30,477 bases of DNA from positions 1 through 30,477 of the forward strand of contig JAJYAE010000011.1 in NCBI GenBank assembly GCA_021779695.1, written 5' to 3'. Both the position numbers and the translations under genes were made by a program. The notes under the pieces are model-generated. The model made no database searches, was not told the origin of the DNA, and saw nothing but the letters and a program-made list of their open reading frames with translations. The DNA is from Acidobacteriota bacterium. Lineage in GTDB: Bacteria; Acidobacteriota; Terriglobia; Terriglobales; Acidobacteriaceae. This document shows positions 8,023 to 15,721 of this stretch, piece after piece (the stretch's first letter is position 1; every line of letters begins with the position of its first letter).

Positions 8023-9204
8023 TCACCCCTGCTGCTTCACCGCATCGGCGTAGACCTGTTGCGCGGCGGCAACAGCCTGGCCGTACTGCACAGGCAGCTT
8101 GAGCGTGTCCTTCGCGATGTGCTCCATGGCGCCGAGCAGCGCAATGGTGTCGAGGAAATCGAAGAAGCCGAGATGCGCAACGCGAAAGAGCTTGCCCTTC
8201 ATCTCACCCTGGCCGTTGGCAATCACCGAGGCGAAGCGCGTCTTCAGCGCCTTGACCACGTCGCTCGAATCCATACCCTCCGGCACTGCAACCGCAGTGG
8301 CCGCTGCGGCCGGAGCCGTGGGCGCAAAGAGCGTAAAGCCCAGTGCGATCAGCCCCGCGCGCGTGGCGGCGGCGTTCACCTGAGCGTTGTTGACCAGCGC
8401 AATGCGGCCCTTTTCCAGGTCGCCGCCGGCCTGCCCGGCAATATAGTCCAGCGCCGCGCCAAGTCCGGCGATCAGCGCAACCGCAGGCGTGTAGGCGCTC
8501 TCGCCCTTCACGGCGTTCTTGCGCTCCTTGCGCAGGTCAAAGTAGTAGCGGGGATTCTTCGACTTCTCCATCGCCGCCCACGCCTTGTCGCTCACGCTCA
8601 GATAGGCGAGGCCGGGAGGAATCATGACGGCCTTCTGCGAGCCGCCGATGAGGATATCGATGCCCCAGCCATCCACATCGAAATGCGTCGTGCCGAGTCC
8701 CGTAATGCCATCGACGACCAGCAGCGTCTCCGGGCTCGCTTCCTGGATAAGCCGCGCCAGAGCTTCTACGTCGTGCCGCACGGCGGTCGAGGTCTCCGTA
8801 GCTTGCACAAAAAGCGCGCGGTGCTCAGGCTTGAGCGCCTTGCGGACCTCGGCCAGGTCGAAGGTCTGACCGTAGGGCGCCTTCAGCACGTCCACCTGGC
8901 AGCCAAACGCCTTGGCCAGGTCAACCCAGCGCTCGCCAAATTTGCCGGCCGTCAGCACAAGAACGCGGTCGCCGGGCGAAGTCAGATTCGAAACCGCAGC
9001 CTCCATGGCGCCGGTGCCGGACGAGGAGAGAAGCAGCACGTCGTTCTTGGTGCCGACGAAGACCTTGAGCTGAGCCAGGACCTTCTGATACAGGGCACGG
9101 AATTCAGGCGTGCGGTGGTGCATGTCGGCAGCAGCCATGGCAAACTGGGCCGCCGGAAGCAGCGGGGTCGGTCCGGGCGTAAAAAGGCGCGTCTTGCGAA
9201 TCAT
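8023..9204 (-). CDS. Class V PLP-dependent aminotransferase (alanine-glyoxylate / phosphoserine transaminase type)
   Basis: The start chosen is ATG 9202-9204, which has GAGGAG 7 nt upstream; an in-frame start at 9237 lacks this. This gives 393 residues, typical of the family. Seen features: N-terminal FTPGPTPL, the MHHRTPEF substrate loop, the SSSGTGAMEA phosphate-binding stretch, VVDGITGLG with the PLP-ring Asp, and the Schiff-base Lys191 in GGSQKAVMIPPG. By family it could transfer amino groups between alanine or serine and glyoxylate or pyruvate. Its position directly upstream of serA (13-nt gap, one operon) makes phosphoserine transaminase, the second step of serine synthesis, the more likely role. 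That role is inferred from context only. Confidence 0.88.
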   Translation of the reverse strand: MIRKTRLFTPGPTPLLPAAQFAMAAADMHHRTPEFRALYQKVLAQLKVFVGTKNDVLLLSSSGTGAMEAAVSNLTSPGDRVLVLTAGKFGERWVDLAKAFGCQVDVLKAPYGQTFDLAEVRKALKPEHRALFVQATETSTAVRHDVEALARLIQEASPETLLVVDGITGLGTTHFDVDGWGIDILIGGSQKAVMIPPGLAYLSVSDKAWAAMEKSKNPRYYFDLRKERKNAVKGESAYTPAVALIAGLGAALDYIAGQAGGDLEKGRIALVNNAQVNAAATRAGLIALGFTLFAPTAPAAAATAVAVPEGMDSSDVVKALKTRFASVIANGQGEMKGKLFRVAHLGFFDFLDTIALLGAMEHIAKDTLKLPVQYGQAVAAAQQVYADAVKQQG

Positions 9205-9260
9205 GGGATATCTCCTCGTGTCAGGCCAGATGATCAATCTTCTACGGCTGAGACAATCAC

Positions 9261-9289
9261 AGAATACACACTTTTGTGATTTTTGTGAA
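9261..9289 (-). promoter_or_regulatory. Candidate sigma70 promoter of the aminotransferase-serA operon
   Basis: On the minus strand TTCACA (9284-9289) and TATTCT (9261-9266) are separated by exactly 17 nt, with the aminotransferase start codon 57 nt further on. A 7-bp inverted repeat AATCACA/TGTGATT (9255-9261 and 9275-9281) overlaps the -10 and spacer and could be an operator. Confidence 0.5.
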
Positions 9290-9413
9290 TATGGCGCGGG
9301 AGATTATTCCGCGCGGCGCAGCGGCTCCACGCCAGGCCTCACAGTGCATTGAAATGTGCCAGGAATATGGGTGGAAAAGTCTATATATGAATAATATAGG
9401 CTAATTATCCTCA

Positions 9414-9451
9414 GCCAGAAAATAGAATGGGCCGGGGATTTCTCCCCGGCC
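9414..9451 (-). terminator. Terminator of the FecR-domain gene
   Basis: A perfect 9-bp GC-rich stem (9430-9438 with 9443-9451) has a 4-nt loop. On the minus strand it leads into a T-rich stretch (ATTCTATTTTC). It lies 25 nt after the stop codon at 9477. Confidence 0.75.
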
Positions 9452-9476
9452 AGTATGTTCACATCCTGTCTGTGGA

Positions 9477-10556
9477 TTATCGACGGCCACCGCCACCAAA
9501 GCCGCCGCCACCACCGTGGAAGCCGCCGCCGCCTCCAAATCCACCACCGCCGAAGCCTCCACCGCCGTGGAAACCACCTCCGCTGAAGCCGCCACTGTGG
9601 AATCCACCACCGCTATGGAACCCTCCCATGCTGCGGAAGCCGTGCCCATGGATGGGCCCGCCGATGGGCCGGTTGCCGATGCCGGCAACGTTGTTGCCAT
9701 AGCGATGGTAGCCGTTGCCGCCGTAGTAGCCCCCGCCGTAATATCCTCCTCCGTAGAATCCGCCGCCCCACCAGCCGCCACCCCATCCAAAGGGGTAGAA
9801 GCCCCAGCCAAAGGGACTCCAGAATGGGTCCATACCGATGAAGGTGTAATCCATCGCGTAGGGATCCCAGTACCAGCCTGGGTCCGCGCTCGAGGGCTCA
9901 TAGTTACCGGCAAGTTGATTGTTGTCCTGCGATAGATACTGCGAGCGGAGACTATTCCACCGGTAGAGGCTGTCCTGCGCATCGCGGGGATTGAAGTTGA
10001 CCGCCTTTTCTTTGGCCAGAGGGCGCTGACCGGGTGCGGGGTCCAAGTTCAATGTGTGGTGCGCCTTCACGACCTTGTACTTGCCGTCGCGCACTTCCAC
10101 GGCCGCCTTGCCATCAAACACCAGAACCCTTGGCTGATTGGCATCGAACTCGTAAAAACCCGGCCTGACGAGTTGGGTGACGACGCCGCCGTCGATGATT
10201 TCCAGGTCATTCTCATCGCTGATCTCATCCACTTCCACGCCGGCCCTTCCATGGACCAATTCCATCTGGGTTTCGGTCAGGCTGGGAGAAATCATCCGGA
10301 CAGCGCTATTGTGATCCAGCCGCAGGAACACGCCTGGAGTGAGAAGAATTTCCACTCTCCCCGTTTGAGTGGTCAGGGTCTCGCCGGGGTTCAGCGTAAC
10401 GGTGCCCACGCTCTTGCCGTTGAGGGGCTGACCTTCAAGCGAAGCGGAACCCTCGACGTAATTGAGCATGCCAGGACCAACTTGTTGCGCAATAAGCGCC
10501 GGCGCACCGAGAATTCCAACTCCGAGCATCAGCAGCGAGATGGTTTGGAACTTCAT
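9477..10556 (-). CDS. Secreted FecR-domain protein with Gly/aromatic-rich C-terminus
   Basis: The 359-residue protein has a signal peptide (1-24, ending LIAQ-Q). A FecR-like beta domain spans about 30-165 (GRVEILLTPGVFLRLDHNSAVRM is the typical stretch). Residues 180-255 form a tyrosine/tryptophan-rich linker, and residues 257-359 are almost only Gly with Phe, Tyr, Trp and His (GGGFHGGGG-type repeats). FecR domains elsewhere sense TonB-receptor signals at the inner membrane. Here there is no anti-sigma cytoplasmic part or adjacent sigma factor, so this is an envelope-exposed relative rather than a FecR regulator. The start is supported by AGAGGTG upstream. The gene is divergent from the YqeY gene. 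Confidence 0.8.
   Translation of the reverse strand: MKFQTISLLMLGVGILGAPALIAQQVGPGMLNYVEGSASLEGQPLNGKSVGTVTLNPGETLTTQTGRVEILLTPGVFLRLDHNSAVRMISPSLTETQMELVHGRAGVEVDEISDENDLEIIDGGVVTQLVRPGFYEFDANQPRVLVFDGKAAVEVRDGKYKVVKAHHTLNLDPAPGQRPLAKEKAVNFNPRDAQDSLYRWNSLRSQYLSQDNNQLAGNYEPSSADPGWYWDPYAMDYTFIGMDPFWSPFGWGFYPFGWGGGWWGGGFYGGGYYGGGYYGGNGYHRYGNNVAGIGNRPIGGPIHGHGFRSMGGFHSGGGFHSGGFSGGGFHGGGGFGGGGFGGGGGFHGGGGGFGGGGRR
9480..9785 (-). repeat. Low-complexity Gly-rich coding repeat
   Basis: The plus strand is dominated by ccgccacc-type triplet repeats, encoding Gly-Gly-Gly-(Phe/Tyr/Trp)-(His)-Gly units at the end of the FecR-domain protein. The triplet nature preserves the frame and makes length variation by slippage likely. 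Confidence 0.85.
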
Positions 10557-10759
10557 CGATTTGCACCTCTGTCCCTATCAATGCAGGTTGCGAGAAAAAG
10601 TTCTGCTCGTTGATCACAGTGTGAGATGAGCGGTTGTGCGGCGTAAAAGCCAACATGCCAAAGACTAGACAACCTTCCTCCAGCCATTGCATCCACCATT
10701 CATTCCGCAGTTCGATGGGAATGCCTTGTTCCGATAGAATCGTGTGAGGAAGGGTTGCC

Positions 10760-11245
10760 ATGAACGAAGCCGGCGCACTGGAAGCACAGATTAACCAGTT
10801 GATTGTGACTGCGATGAAGGCCCGGGATGCCGAGCGCACCGGCACGTTGCGCTTGATCAAGACGGCACTGAAGAACAAGGCCATTGAGAAGCGCGGCCCG
10901 CTGACGCCTGCCGAAGAACAGCAGACACTGGCGACAATGATCAAGCAGCGCCGCGACTCGATTGAGCAGTTCACCAAGGGCAATCGGCCTGAGCTTGCGG
11001 CCAAGGAAGCGGCCGAGATCACCGTCATCGAAGAGTTCCTTCCCAAGGCGCTCGATGAAGCAGGACTGCGCACGCTGGTGGCCGATACCGTGGCGAAGCA
11101 CGCAGCAGCGTCTGGCCAAAAGCCGACGCCGAAGGAAATGGGGCTCATCATCAAGGCTGTGCAGGCCCAATTGCAGGCTGACGGGCTACGCGCCGAGGGC
11201 AGGCTGGTAAGCGAGGCGGTGAAAAGCGCGCTCGCAGGCGAGTGA
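10760..11245 (+). CDS. yqeY: YqeY / GatB-YqeY domain protein
   Basis: The 161-residue protein is one complete YqeY domain: helical N-terminal half (MKARDAERTGTLRLIKTALKNK) and the tail domain related to the C-terminus of GatB (EEFLPKALDEAGLRTLVAD ... PTPKEMGLIIKAV). In GatB this domain contacts tRNA during transamidation. Stand-alone YqeY proteins are widespread and their exact role is not established. The start ATG has a GAGGAAGG-type site 8 nt upstream. It is divergent from the FecR gene and followed by a weak hairpin near 11279-11298. Confidence 0.92.
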   Translation: MNEAGALEAQINQLIVTAMKARDAERTGTLRLIKTALKNKAIEKRGPLTPAEEQQTLATMIKQRRDSIEQFTKGNRPELAAKEAAEITVIEEFLPKALDEAGLRTLVADTVAKHAAASGQKPTPKEMGLIIKAVQAQLQADGLRAEGRLVSEAVKSALAGE

Positions 11246-11601
11246 GCGCGGCTACACCGCAAGCCGTTTCAACCGAATAAGAGAGCCAAGCTCTTTTCGT
11301 AACAAGAAACAATGCGCTGAATTTTTTTGCATTGCTGGAATACGCAAGACACCTCTCGCTTCGCGGCAAAGACCCAAACATCCAATACTCGAACTCAGGA
11401 TCTGAAGCTGTGTCAGGACTGACGCGGAGTTGGCTCCCCTGATCTGCCCTGGGGCGTGATCAGGCCGGACTGATCAACCCACCGAAGACGTAAACAAAAG
11501 GGGCACACCACGCACGATTGCGGCTTCCGCGGGCCGTTGGCTCCACGCGTGTGGAGTGCGCGCACCCAGGCGACAGGAAATCAAGAAAGCGAAGCGGGAC
11601 T
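11246..11601. other. Intergenic region between yqeY and the CrtI-like gene
   Basis: This 356-nt stretch holds the weak yqeY hairpin, a second imperfect hairpin (CAATGC at 11310-11315 with GCATTG at 11329-11334), and three TGATC-containing words between about 11438 and 11478 that can pair as short inverted repeats. An open frame in phase with the downstream gene extends back to a TTG at 11518, but it has no ribosome site and a non-protein-like composition. I see no other gene or RNA. Confidence 0.5.
11279..11298 (+). terminator. Weak terminator-like hairpin after yqeY
   Basis: An 8-bp AT-rich stem with one G-T pair (11279-11286 with 11290-11297) has a 3-nt loop. Its right arm ends in TTTT, which doubles as a short T tail. 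It is 33 nt after the stop codon. Confidence 0.4.
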
Positions 11602-13101
11602 TTGAAGAGTCAAAACGGACGCAAGAAGATTGTGATTGTGGGAGCCGGCCCCGGCGGACTGACCGCCGCGATGGTGCTGGCCCGGCGCGGGTTCCAGGTT
11701 GAGGTCTTTGAAAAGGCCCCGGTGGTGGGCGGCCGCAATGCGGAGATTGTCATGGGCGATTTCCGCTTTGACGTGGGCCCGACCTTTCTGATGATGAAGT
11801 TCGTGCTTGACAAGGCATTTGAAGAAGCGGGCGTGCAGAGTGAAGACGTGCTGCAATTCAAGCGCCTCGATCCCATGTATCGGTTAATCTTTCCGGAGTT
11901 TTCCATGGACGTAACCGAGGATCGTGAGCGGATGCGGCAGCAGATTGCCCGCGTCTTCCCAGGAGAAGAAAAGGGGCTCGACCGTTTTTTCGCGCGCGAG
12001 ATGGAGCGCTTCAAGCACATCTACGGTTGCCTGGAAAAGGACTACTCCACCATCCGCCAGTTCTTCACGCTCGACTTTCTCAAGGCCATTCCGCATATTC
12101 CTTTTGGCCGGACCATCTTTGACTACCTCGGACATTACTTCGGGCCTGAGAAGCTGCGTCTTTGCTTCACATTTCAGTCGAAGTATCTTGGCATGTCGCC
12201 TTGGGAATGTCCTGGTTTATTTGTCATTCTTCCCTACGTGGAGCATGCCTTTGGCATCTTTCACGTGCAGGGCGGCCTGTCGGAGATCTCAAAGGCCATG
12301 GCGCGGGTGGCCGAGCAGAATGGAGCAGTCCTTCACCTCGGCACTCCAGTCAAGCAACTTCTCGTGGAGAAGCGCCGCGTGCAGGGCGTGGTGCTGGAAG
12401 ATGGATCCGCGGTGCGCTCCGACGAAACCATTTTGAATGCCGACTTCGCCCATGCGATGCGGACGTTGATTCCAGAAGGCGTGCTGAGGAAGTACACGCC
12501 CGCGAAGCTGGAGAAGAAGCAGTTTTCCTGTTCCACCTTCATGCTCTACCTCGGCCTCAACAAGAGCTTTCCAGAGATGCCGCATCACAGCATCGTCTTT
12601 GCCCGCGACTATCACAAGAACACAAAAGATATCTTCGAGACGCTGGATTTGTCGGATGACATCTCGTTCTACATTCGCAACGCGAGCGTCACGGATCCTG
12701 GCATCGCGCCGGCTGGCAAATCGGCTCTCTATATCCTGGTGCCGGTGCCCAACACGATGAGCGGAACCGACTGGGCAAACGAGAAGATGCGCTTCCGCGA
12801 AATGGTGCTGGATCGGATTGCGGCGCGCACGGCCATGGGCGATTTGCGACCTTACATCGAAGCCGAGCGAATCATCACGCCCGCTGATTGGGAGCAGTCG
12901 GGAGTGTTTCATGGGGCAACCTTCAACTTGGCGCATACGATGACGCAGATGCTCTATTTCCGTCCACACAACAAGTTCGAAGAGCTGGACAACTGCTATC
13001 TGGTCGGCGGCGGAACGCACCCGGGCAGCGGCTTGCCCACGATCTACCAGTCGGGCATGATCGCGGCAAATCTCATTGGCAGGAAGTATCAGACAGCCTG
13101 A
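11602..13101 (+). CDS. CrtI-like phytoene desaturase family FAD-dependent oxidoreductase
   Basis: The family length is about 490-510 residues. I place the start at TTG 11602 (499 residues), just before the FAD-binding motif KIVIVGAGPGGLTAAM (residues 9-24); no ATG is available there and the start is uncertain. The second nucleotide-contact stretch (VEVFEKAPVVGGRNAEI) follows. The C-terminus has the carotenoid-desaturase signature (YLVGGGTHPGSGLPTIYQSG) that closes the FAD site. Such enzymes desaturate phytoene or related C30/C40 isoprenoids. No crtB or other carotenoid gene is in the window, so a different isoprenoid or lipid substrate is possible. Family is firm, substrate is not. Confidence 0.87.
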   Translation: MKSQNGRKKIVIVGAGPGGLTAAMVLARRGFQVEVFEKAPVVGGRNAEIVMGDFRFDVGPTFLMMKFVLDKAFEEAGVQSEDVLQFKRLDPMYRLIFPEFSMDVTEDRERMRQQIARVFPGEEKGLDRFFAREMERFKHIYGCLEKDYSTIRQFFTLDFLKAIPHIPFGRTIFDYLGHYFGPEKLRLCFTFQSKYLGMSPWECPGLFVILPYVEHAFGIFHVQGGLSEISKAMARVAEQNGAVLHLGTPVKQLLVEKRRVQGVVLEDGSAVRSDETILNADFAHAMRTLIPEGVLRKYTPAKLEKKQFSCSTFMLYLGLNKSFPEMPHHSIVFARDYHKNTKDIFETLDLSDDISFYIRNASVTDPGIAPAGKSALYILVPVPNTMSGTDWANEKMRFREMVLDRIAARTAMGDLRPYIEAERIITPADWEQSGVFHGATFNLAHTMTQMLYFRPHNKFEELDNCYLVGGGTHPGSGLPTIYQSGMIAANLIGRKYQTA

Positions 13102-13146
13102 GGCGCACGCGATGTGCGGTGCAGTTCCGGTGGATCCAATCGCCCG

Positions 13147-13181
13147 AAAAAAACGCCGAGGCCAATTTTCCGGCCCCGGCG
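13147..13181 (-). terminator. Terminator of the DUF4382-type lipoprotein gene
   Basis: A 10-bp GC-rich stem with one mismatch (13154-13163 with 13172-13181) has an 8-nt loop. On the minus strand it is followed by TTTTTTT (13153-13147). It lies 26 nt after the stop codon and faces the end of the CrtI-like gene. Confidence 0.85.
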
Positions 13182-13207
13182 CTTGCGAAAATCGCCAGTT
13201 GCGACGC

Positions 13208-14617
13208 TCAATTTTCCGAATCGATGTAGTGGCCGACAAGTACGGTATTGCCGCTGAGAGGATCCTTCAGCAGAACGCCCACGACACGAACCTTTGCGTT
13301 GTCCGTGATGTCGCTCATCCCGTTGAATCCATCGCGAAAATCGGCATCACTTCCCACATAGACCGTGACAGTCTGCGGCACGAGCAGGCCCGCAAAGCCA
13401 TCCACCTGCAACTTGAAGGTGCGGTTGCTCGTGTCTTCGCTACCTGCCACAACCGTGCCATTGAAGCCCCAGTTGCGCAGAACCACGCGATGCACTGAGA
13501 CGCTCTGCGGATTGGAGGCTCCCGTCGCCGGTCCACCTACTGCAACGTCCTGTCCAGGCAGCAATCCATCCGCATTGAACAGGAATTGCGCCAGTGCATC
13601 GTGCATCCAGTAGACCGAGTACTTTTCACTGCCGGTGAGATTAACGGTTGCGATTTGACCAGGCGTAAGCCCTGTCGTGCTGGGGAGCAGACTGCGCACA
13701 TACAGGTCAAAGCTGGACGCGGTGCCTGAGGCCGGCGCCACGTACGTCACCTGACCGCTGGCGTAGAAGCCCTGCTGCGACAGGACTTCTACTTCATCCG
13801 CGTCCAGCGCGCCAGTGACCTTGTCGAGTTTGCCAGAGATCTGCACGATAGAGTTGGTCGTCAGGCTGCTCAGGCTTGCATCTCCATCCCACTCTGTCTG
13901 CCCGTTTACATTGACCGTAAGCTGAGAGCCGTGCGGTCCCTGCACAACAAAGGACTGGCCGCTGGCGTTCACGCTGAGTACCCCGGCGGTGTACTCATCC
14001 ACATAAGCCATCGCATCCCCAACGCCGACGCTGTCAATCTTGAACGTGGGCGTCACCTGCCCGGTGATCTGTCCGTTAGAGTCCACCTGGATGGACTTTC
14101 CGAGTTGAAAGTCAACGCGAAGTCCGACAGGCGCGCCATTTGCGGAGACCACCAGAGGATTGGTCAGCGTGATCATCGCATTCTGCGTGGTGAGGGTTGC
14201 ATCCTGCGTGGCAATTGTCGGCGCGCCGCTTGCAGGTATATTCAAATAGCTCATCTTCGCTGTCGGTCCCAGTGTGATTTGCACGCTGGTATAGGTGCCT
14301 GCCGGAACGTTGTTCAGATCAAGCAACGTCTGCAGCCCGTTGTAACGTGCAAAGTCCACGGTCGGCGAGCCGCTGACAAGAGACACGCTGTTTCCGTTTG
14401 CGTCAGTAGCGGTAACGCTCTGCAACTGCGCCACGAAAGAGGTTACCGCGGCCATCGGCGCATCCGTGCCGATCACAAACGCCGGGCCCGTGGGGGTGTT
14501 GGCCGCGGTGGTGGAAGTTGAGGATGAACCGCTGCTGCAGCCAGCGACGAGCAGCATGCCCGCGGTCATCACGGCGAAGGACGAAAGAGTCATCTTGTAG
14601 TTCGCGCTCAGTCTCAT
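13208..14617 (-). CDS. Lipoprotein with DUF4382 and DUF5666-like domains
   Basis: I choose ATG 14617 (469 residues) because AAGGAG lies 11 nt upstream; a GTG at 14626 is too close to that site. The N-terminus is a lipoprotein signal with lipobox LVAGC (Cys27), followed by a Ser/Thr-rich linker, so it should be membrane-anchored in the envelope. Residues about 45-195 match the DUF4382 pattern (GTDAPMAAVTSFVAQLQSV ... LLDLNNVPAGTYTSVQITL). The rest consists of repeated small beta units of about 60-70 residues resembling DUF5666 (SGKLDKVTGALDADEVEVL, KVRVVGVLLKD). These families are frequent in Acidobacteria and have no known activity. Confidence 0.75.
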   Translation of the reverse strand: MRLSANYKMTLSSFAVMTAGMLLVAGCSSGSSSTSTTAANTPTGPAFVIGTDAPMAAVTSFVAQLQSVTATDANGNSVSLVSGSPTVDFARYNGLQTLLDLNNVPAGTYTSVQITLGPTAKMSYLNIPASGAPTIATQDATLTTQNAMITLTNPLVVSANGAPVGLRVDFQLGKSIQVDSNGQITGQVTPTFKIDSVGVGDAMAYVDEYTAGVLSVNASGQSFVVQGPHGSQLTVNVNGQTEWDGDASLSSLTTNSIVQISGKLDKVTGALDADEVEVLSQQGFYASGQVTYVAPASGTASSFDLYVRSLLPSTTGLTPGQIATVNLTGSEKYSVYWMHDALAQFLFNADGLLPGQDVAVGGPATGASNPQSVSVHRVVLRNWGFNGTVVAGSEDTSNRTFKLQVDGFAGLLVPQTVTVYVGSDADFRDGFNGMSDITDNAKVRVVGVLLKDPLSGNTVLVGHYIDSEN

Positions 14618-14813
14618 TTCAGACACAACTCCTTATGCGCGTCCCGAGAGGCCTCCAAGGTAACGTCGCTCATTTGGTTTCATCACGGCACAGAAGGGGT
14701 GATGTAGAACAAAGCGGGTGCCGTTACTAGCGATGAACCCGCAGGCCTGCGCAAAAGTTGCGCTGAGGATGGGAATTTTTTGCGAGCCGAAGAAATTGGA
14801 TGATCGACTGCGA

Positions 14814-15710
14814 TCAGTTGATCTTCCGCAACCAGAGATTGCGGAAGGAGACCTTGCAGGGCGTGCCCTCGATCTGCAAACCAATCAGGCCGGACACATT
14901 GTTTGAAGACGCCGGATCGTCATCAATCAGCACGGCCATCAACTGTCCATTCAGAATATGCAGGATGACACCGCCGCGCGCGATGATCGTGTATTGATTC
15001 CACGCACCATCTTTGACATACGCTCCAAGCGAGTTGCGGTCCCCGATGATGCCGACCAGTTGGGGAATCTTGCCAGGAAGCGTCTGCACCACCTGGCCGC
15101 GCCAAACAATGATGCCGCGCGCGGTGTTCTGCGAGTAGAGTTGGCCGCTATATTCTCTTGCCTGTGGGCTGACGGGATACCAGAAGTCGGCCTGCGGTCC
15201 AATCATGACCCAGCGCGGATCGAGCGGCGGCTCGCCTTTGCCGGCCACGCGGCCGGGAGGGATGCCGGTGCTGCTGCGGTATTGAATCCCGCTGCCGCCG
15301 CCCCACTCCACCTTGATTTCGAGCTTCAGATCAAAGTCGTGCGCCTGCTCCCCGTGATAGACGAGGAAAGTATTGCCGGCATTGTGATCCTTCGTCGATA
15401 CACCAACGATCGCGCCGTCCTGGGCAGACCACACGCCCGGCATGCCATCCCATCCCTGCAGTGTCTTTCCATCAAAGATAGAAGTGAACCCGTTGTGATT
15501 GGCAAAATCCATCGGGTCGGGCTCGATGAACTTCCCTTGCCTCAATCCCACAATGTCGGGAGGAATCTTGAGCAGTGAGGCGCGATCCGGTTCGGGATTG
15601 CTCCCCGGTTGCGCCTGCGCATGAAGCTGCATCAGTCCGCCCATCATCGCCACGTAGAGCGTGGCAGCTGCGCCAAGGAGCCACCTGGACTGCGGTCGCG
15701 CATTCTGCAT
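14814..15710 (-). CDS. Exported DUF1080 protein (3-keto-disaccharide hydrolase family)
   Basis: The 298-residue protein has a signal peptide (1-33, ending HAQA-Q) and one concanavalin-like beta-sandwich domain (about 72-296). Family hallmarks are FTSIFDGKTLQGWDG, VWSAQDGAIVG, FDLKLEIKVEWGGGSGIQYRSS and the closing IGLQIEGTPCKVSFRNLWLRKI. DUF1080 is now described as the 3-keto-glycoside hydrolase/lyase family in several bacteria, cleaving oxidised disaccharides. No glucoside 3-dehydrogenase is nearby, so the substrate is open. Its ribosome site (AGAGGAA) overlaps the dapA stop codon, with 11 nt between the genes, indicating translational coupling to dapA. Confidence 0.85.
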   Translation of the reverse strand: MQNARPQSRWLLGAAATLYVAMMGGLMQLHAQAQPGSNPEPDRASLLKIPPDIVGLRQGKFIEPDPMDFANHNGFTSIFDGKTLQGWDGMPGVWSAQDGAIVGVSTKDHNAGNTFLVYHGEQAHDFDLKLEIKVEWGGGSGIQYRSSTGIPPGRVAGKGEPPLDPRWVMIGPQADFWYPVSPQAREYSGQLYSQNTARGIIVWRGQVVQTLPGKIPQLVGIIGDRNSLGAYVKDGAWNQYTIIARGGVILHILNGQLMAVLIDDDPASSNNVSGLIGLQIEGTPCKVSFRNLWLRKIN

Positions 15711-15721
15711 TGTGAGTTCCT

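Noticed and set aside
7975..9279. 434-residue plus-strand open frame opposite the aminotransferase gene
   Set aside because: It is the shadow of a GC-rich real gene: low-complexity Arg/Gly/His composition, no domain, and the opposite strand has clear catalytic motifs and a ribosome site.
11518..11601. N-terminal extension of the CrtI-like protein from a TTG
   Set aside because: No ribosome site is visible and the residues before the FAD motif exceed the usual short lead; the true start remains uncertain.
12289..13239. 316-residue minus-strand open frame opposite the CrtI-like gene
   Set aside because: Antisense to an FAD-enzyme with both diagnostic motifs; composition is Arg/His-rich and not protein-like.
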